From positions 62,001 through 126,000 of the forward strand of contig JASHON010000073.1 of the NCBI GenBank assembly GCA_030041095.1: DNA of 64,000 nucleotides, written 5' to 3'. The notes beneath the pieces were generated by a model, which was not told the DNA's origin, ran no database searches, and saw nothing but the letters and a program-made list of their open reading frames with translations. The position numbers and the translations under genes are program-made. The stretch is from Terriglobia bacterium (GTDB lineage Bacteria > Acidobacteriota > Terriglobia > UBA7540). Positions 61,741 to 64,000 of the stretch are shown here, one piece after another; position 1 is the stretch's first letter; each line of letters opens with the position of its first letter.

Positions 61741-63366
61741 ATGCGAATCATTAAGCTGGCTGTGCTCTTTTCTGCGGCATTTCTGATCTCTCTGGCGCTT
61801 GCGGGCGCCGAAAGCTACGGTGCAGGCGCGCGCTCCGCCGCGTCAGGCCCCAGCCGCCTCGGGATGGTGCAGTTCCGTGTTTCATGCTCCACGCCTGCCA
61901 GGGAGAGTTTTGACACTGCCGTGGCCCTGCTGCATTCGTTTCAATATGAAGAGGCGGAAAAAGCTTTTGGCGGAATCACCCGGAAGGACCCGCATTGCGC
62001 GATGGCCTATTGGGGCCTTGCGATGTCGCTCGACGAACAGCTCTGGGATTTCCCTGCTCCTGCCACTCTGGAGAAAGGTCACCGGGATGTCGAAAAGGCC
62101 CAAGAGCTGGGCGGCAAGACTGATCGCGAGCGCCAATACATTGCCGCTGCGGCGGCGTTTTATCAAACGAACCCACAGCTCAGCCACGTTGCCCGGTACG
62201 AGGCCTACTCTCGAGCGATGGCGCAGCTTTATGCCCGGCATCCGGAGGATGTGAACGCGGGAGCGTTCTACGCACTCTCTTTGGTGGCGCTCGCCCAGGA
62301 AGGAGTGGACAACCTCTCGAATCGCAAGCACGCCATCGCCATCCTGGACAAATTGTTCGCTGCCCACCCGGACAATCCCGGCGTGGACCATTACCTGATT
62401 CACGCCTCGGACGATCCGCGTCTGGCCGCATTTGGCCTTGCCGCGGCGCGCAACTACGCCAGGCTTGCTCCCGATTCGGCGCATGCCCTGCACATGCCGT
62501 CTCACATCTTCACGCGGCTGGGATACTGGCAGGATTCGATTCAATCGAACCTGGCCTCCGCCGCAGCCGCACGCGAAGCCACGGCCTCCGGACGGGACGA
62601 TGAGTCCACCTATCAGACTCATGCATTGACTTTTCTCGAATATGCTTATCTCCAATGCGGAATGGACGCCCAGGCTCGCCATGTGATTCAAGAGGTCATG
62701 ACAGTGCCCGGTGACAACGCCCACGATCTGGCTGAAATGCAGCAGCTCTTTGAAGTCACCTACGACGTGGAAACTCATGATTGGAACGCTGCGGCCGCGC
62801 TTGCCGTTCCCGCGGGAGACGTTTTCGCGAGAGACGCCGAAGCCATTGACTGGGCGCGCACCATCGGCGCAGCTCGCGCGGGTGATGTGGCGGGCGCTCG
62901 CCAGGATTTCCAGAGGCTGCAGCGAGTTGACGGCACCATGGCTCTTGAAGAAAAGAAAAGACATCTCGGCGCGGATTCGGGAAGGATCGTAGCGCAAATG
63001 CAGGCTCACGCATGGCTCGATTTTGCCGAAGGCCGGCACGATCAGGCCGTTCAGATGATGCGCGCTGCCGCTGCCAAAGAAGGTCCTTACGGCGTGGATG
63101 TTCTCGGCATGCCTGCCGAGGAAATGCTGGGTGACCTGCTCATGGAATTGCGTGAGGCGCAGCAGGCGCTCGACGCGTACCAGGCAGGACTGAAAGAATC
63201 CCCTAATCGCTTGGATGGTCTCTACGGCGCCGCGCGAGCCGCCGGGCTTGCGGGTGACAAAGCCGCCGCAAAATCCTATTTCGCCAAATTAGCCACATCC
63301 TGCAGCCCCGCTGCGGATCGAAAGCCATGCCGCGAGGCGCGAGTATTTCTGGCAAGGAGCTATTGA
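61741..63366 (+). CDS. secreted TPR-repeat protein
   Basis: 541 residues. A signal peptide (LAVLFSAAFLISLALAGA) precedes about nine helical TPR-type repeats, best seen as FQYEEAEKAFGGITRKDPHC, MAYWGLAMSLDEQLW, VNAGAFYALSLVALAQEGVD and the C-terminal AQQALDAYQAGLKESPNRLD. A HYLIHASDDP and SAHALHMPSHIFTRLG segment with conserved His is shared by a family of exoproteins whose function is unknown. The ORF starts at 61660, but only from 61741 is a signal peptide formed. Confidence 0.87.
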   Translation: MRIIKLAVLFSAAFLISLALAGAESYGAGARSAASGPSRLGMVQFRVSCSTPARESFDTAVALLHSFQYEEAEKAFGGITRKDPHCAMAYWGLAMSLDEQLWDFPAPATLEKGHRDVEKAQELGGKTDRERQYIAAAAAFYQTNPQLSHVARYEAYSRAMAQLYARHPEDVNAGAFYALSLVALAQEGVDNLSNRKHAIAILDKLFAAHPDNPGVDHYLIHASDDPRLAAFGLAAARNYARLAPDSAHALHMPSHIFTRLGYWQDSIQSNLASAAAAREATASGRDDESTYQTHALTFLEYAYLQCGMDAQARHVIQEVMTVPGDNAHDLAEMQQLFEVTYDVETHDWNAAAALAVPAGDVFARDAEAIDWARTIGAARAGDVAGARQDFQRLQRVDGTMALEEKKRHLGADSGRIVAQMQAHAWLDFAEGRHDQAVQMMRAAAAKEGPYGVDVLGMPAEEMLGDLLMELREAQQALDAYQAGLKESPNRLDGLYGAARAAGLAGDKAAAKSYFAKLATSCSPAADRKPCREARVFLARSY

Positions 63367-64000
63367 CGAGTAAAAGTCCCGCAGTGTATCGCCGACTCCA
63401 ACGGCTTTACAGGCTGCGGAAAAACGGTTTTTCGGAGCCAAAATCCGCCGAAAATGGCGGTCGCTCGAACGGAGAATCAATAACTTACAAGCCTTGAGGA
63501 GTGCCGTTTGGGGCTCTCGGAGGAGTTTTTCCGCAGCCTGTTTAGCCGCTGGCCGGTGCAACCAAGGGCTAAACGGGCTGCGGGAAAAGGCCCTTTTGTC
63601 ATGCTGAGCGAAGCGAAGCATCTCTGCATTTCTTTGGAAACAGATGCTGGGATTCTTCGCTGCGCTCAGAATCACATATTGGCATGGTGCGGCTGTGCCG
63701 CCTGACGTGCGGCCAAGGACGAGGAAAGCTTCGCCTTTCCGAGAACGCCAGTGATCAAACTATTCAGGGCGAGGCTGCGCCTCGCGCGTAGAGTTTCCAC
63801 ATTTTGGGATTGATCGAAGCCGCTTCGTGTCGGGGCATGACTTTAGTCATGCCGCCGCGAATGCATCCGGAAAGCAACGAAGCATTCACTTTTTAGCAGT
63901 TTTTCTAAGGCCTCAGTTTTGGTATCGTAGCGCCGCCGTCCCGGCGGCAAACGCCGGCAAGATGCCGGCGCCACGGCGAGCGGCGAACCCAAAACTGAAG
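63367..64000. repeat. repeat-only region: four different short elements
   Basis: No gene lies here. In order: a perfect 17-base inverted repeat ACAGGCTGCGGAAAAAC (63409-63425 / 63525-63541); a 78-base element from about 63598 with TGCTGAGCGAAGCGAAG and CTTCGCTGCGCTCAG arms; repeat B copy 3 on the minus strand (about 63683-63795); a perfect palindrome GGCATGACT-TT-AGTCATGCC (63834-63853); and CTCAGTTTTGG ... CCAAAACTGAAG (63912-64000) reaching the window edge. Confidence 0.75.

Noticed and set aside
1-64000. tRNA, rRNA or CRISPR array
   Set aside because: Scanning for the T-loop GTTCGA context, long conserved rRNA words and regularly spaced direct repeats gave nothing convincing. The recurring elements are inverted repeats without regular spacing.

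Overview
The window is a chromosomal segment of a GC-rich, Gram-negative bacterium, most likely a member of the Acidobacteriota. Evidence for this is the ADOP-type FtsX permease (58458-61154) next to a divergent-family PadR regulator, the large BNR-repeat exoprotein (39833-43033), the CheA layout, and many short palindromic intergenic repeats of the kind common in that phylum. LptD and KdsB show an LPS-bearing outer membrane. CtaA and 2-oxoglutarate dehydrogenase E1/E2 show an aerobic respiratory metabolism. No plasmid, prophage, rRNA, tRNA or CRISPR signal was seen.

Layout. 1-6121 (minus strand): the truncated-by-window sugar-acid kinase, a dGTPase-like HD hydrolase, an ECF sigma factor translationally coupled to an unusual protein with four VOC (glyoxalase-like) domains, and heme A synthase CtaA. 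6122-7536: an inverted-repeat element followed by an N-terminally lost GT39 membrane glycosyltransferase. 7827-19206: an RDD membrane protein diverging from lptD, then hemB, rsmB, a metallo-beta-lactamase-fold hydrolase, a ROK kinase, mnmE and two tandem KdpD-sensor-domain/USP proteins that lack a histidine kinase. 19207-20990: a frameshifted glycosyltransferase-2 fragment, an intact IS4-family insertion sequence and a dispersed repeat. 21039-38449: YciI-like protein, M48 peptidase, rimO-yacG-pgpA-NHL propeller, cinA, pyrC, class III aminotransferase, alaS, xdhC-mocA, a secreted unknown protein, a UxaA-type dehydratase and mscL with an added zinc ribbon. 38497-47233: esterase and BNR exoprotein (divergent), then sucA-sucB. 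47397-54310: map, an OmpR-type regulator, hypE, dodecin, hydrogenase-type maturation protease, cheY-cheW-cheA (with a damaged cheA/cheW junction) and a TusA-like protein whose catalytic Cys is Ser. 54551-63366: kdsB, cupin, a small protein/retropepsin pair, SDR, HEAT-like acidic protein, ADOP permease, PadR, TPR exoprotein. 63367-64000 holds only repeats.

Most genes are housekeeping. The parts worth following up are the sigma/4xVOC pair, the two kinase-less KdpD proteins, the cheA/cheW junction, the Ser-variant TusA protein and the retropepsin pair. At least four families of short inverted repeats recur inside the window, one beside a broken gene and one beside the IS. All identifications rest on reading of motifs and domain order; no database search was run.
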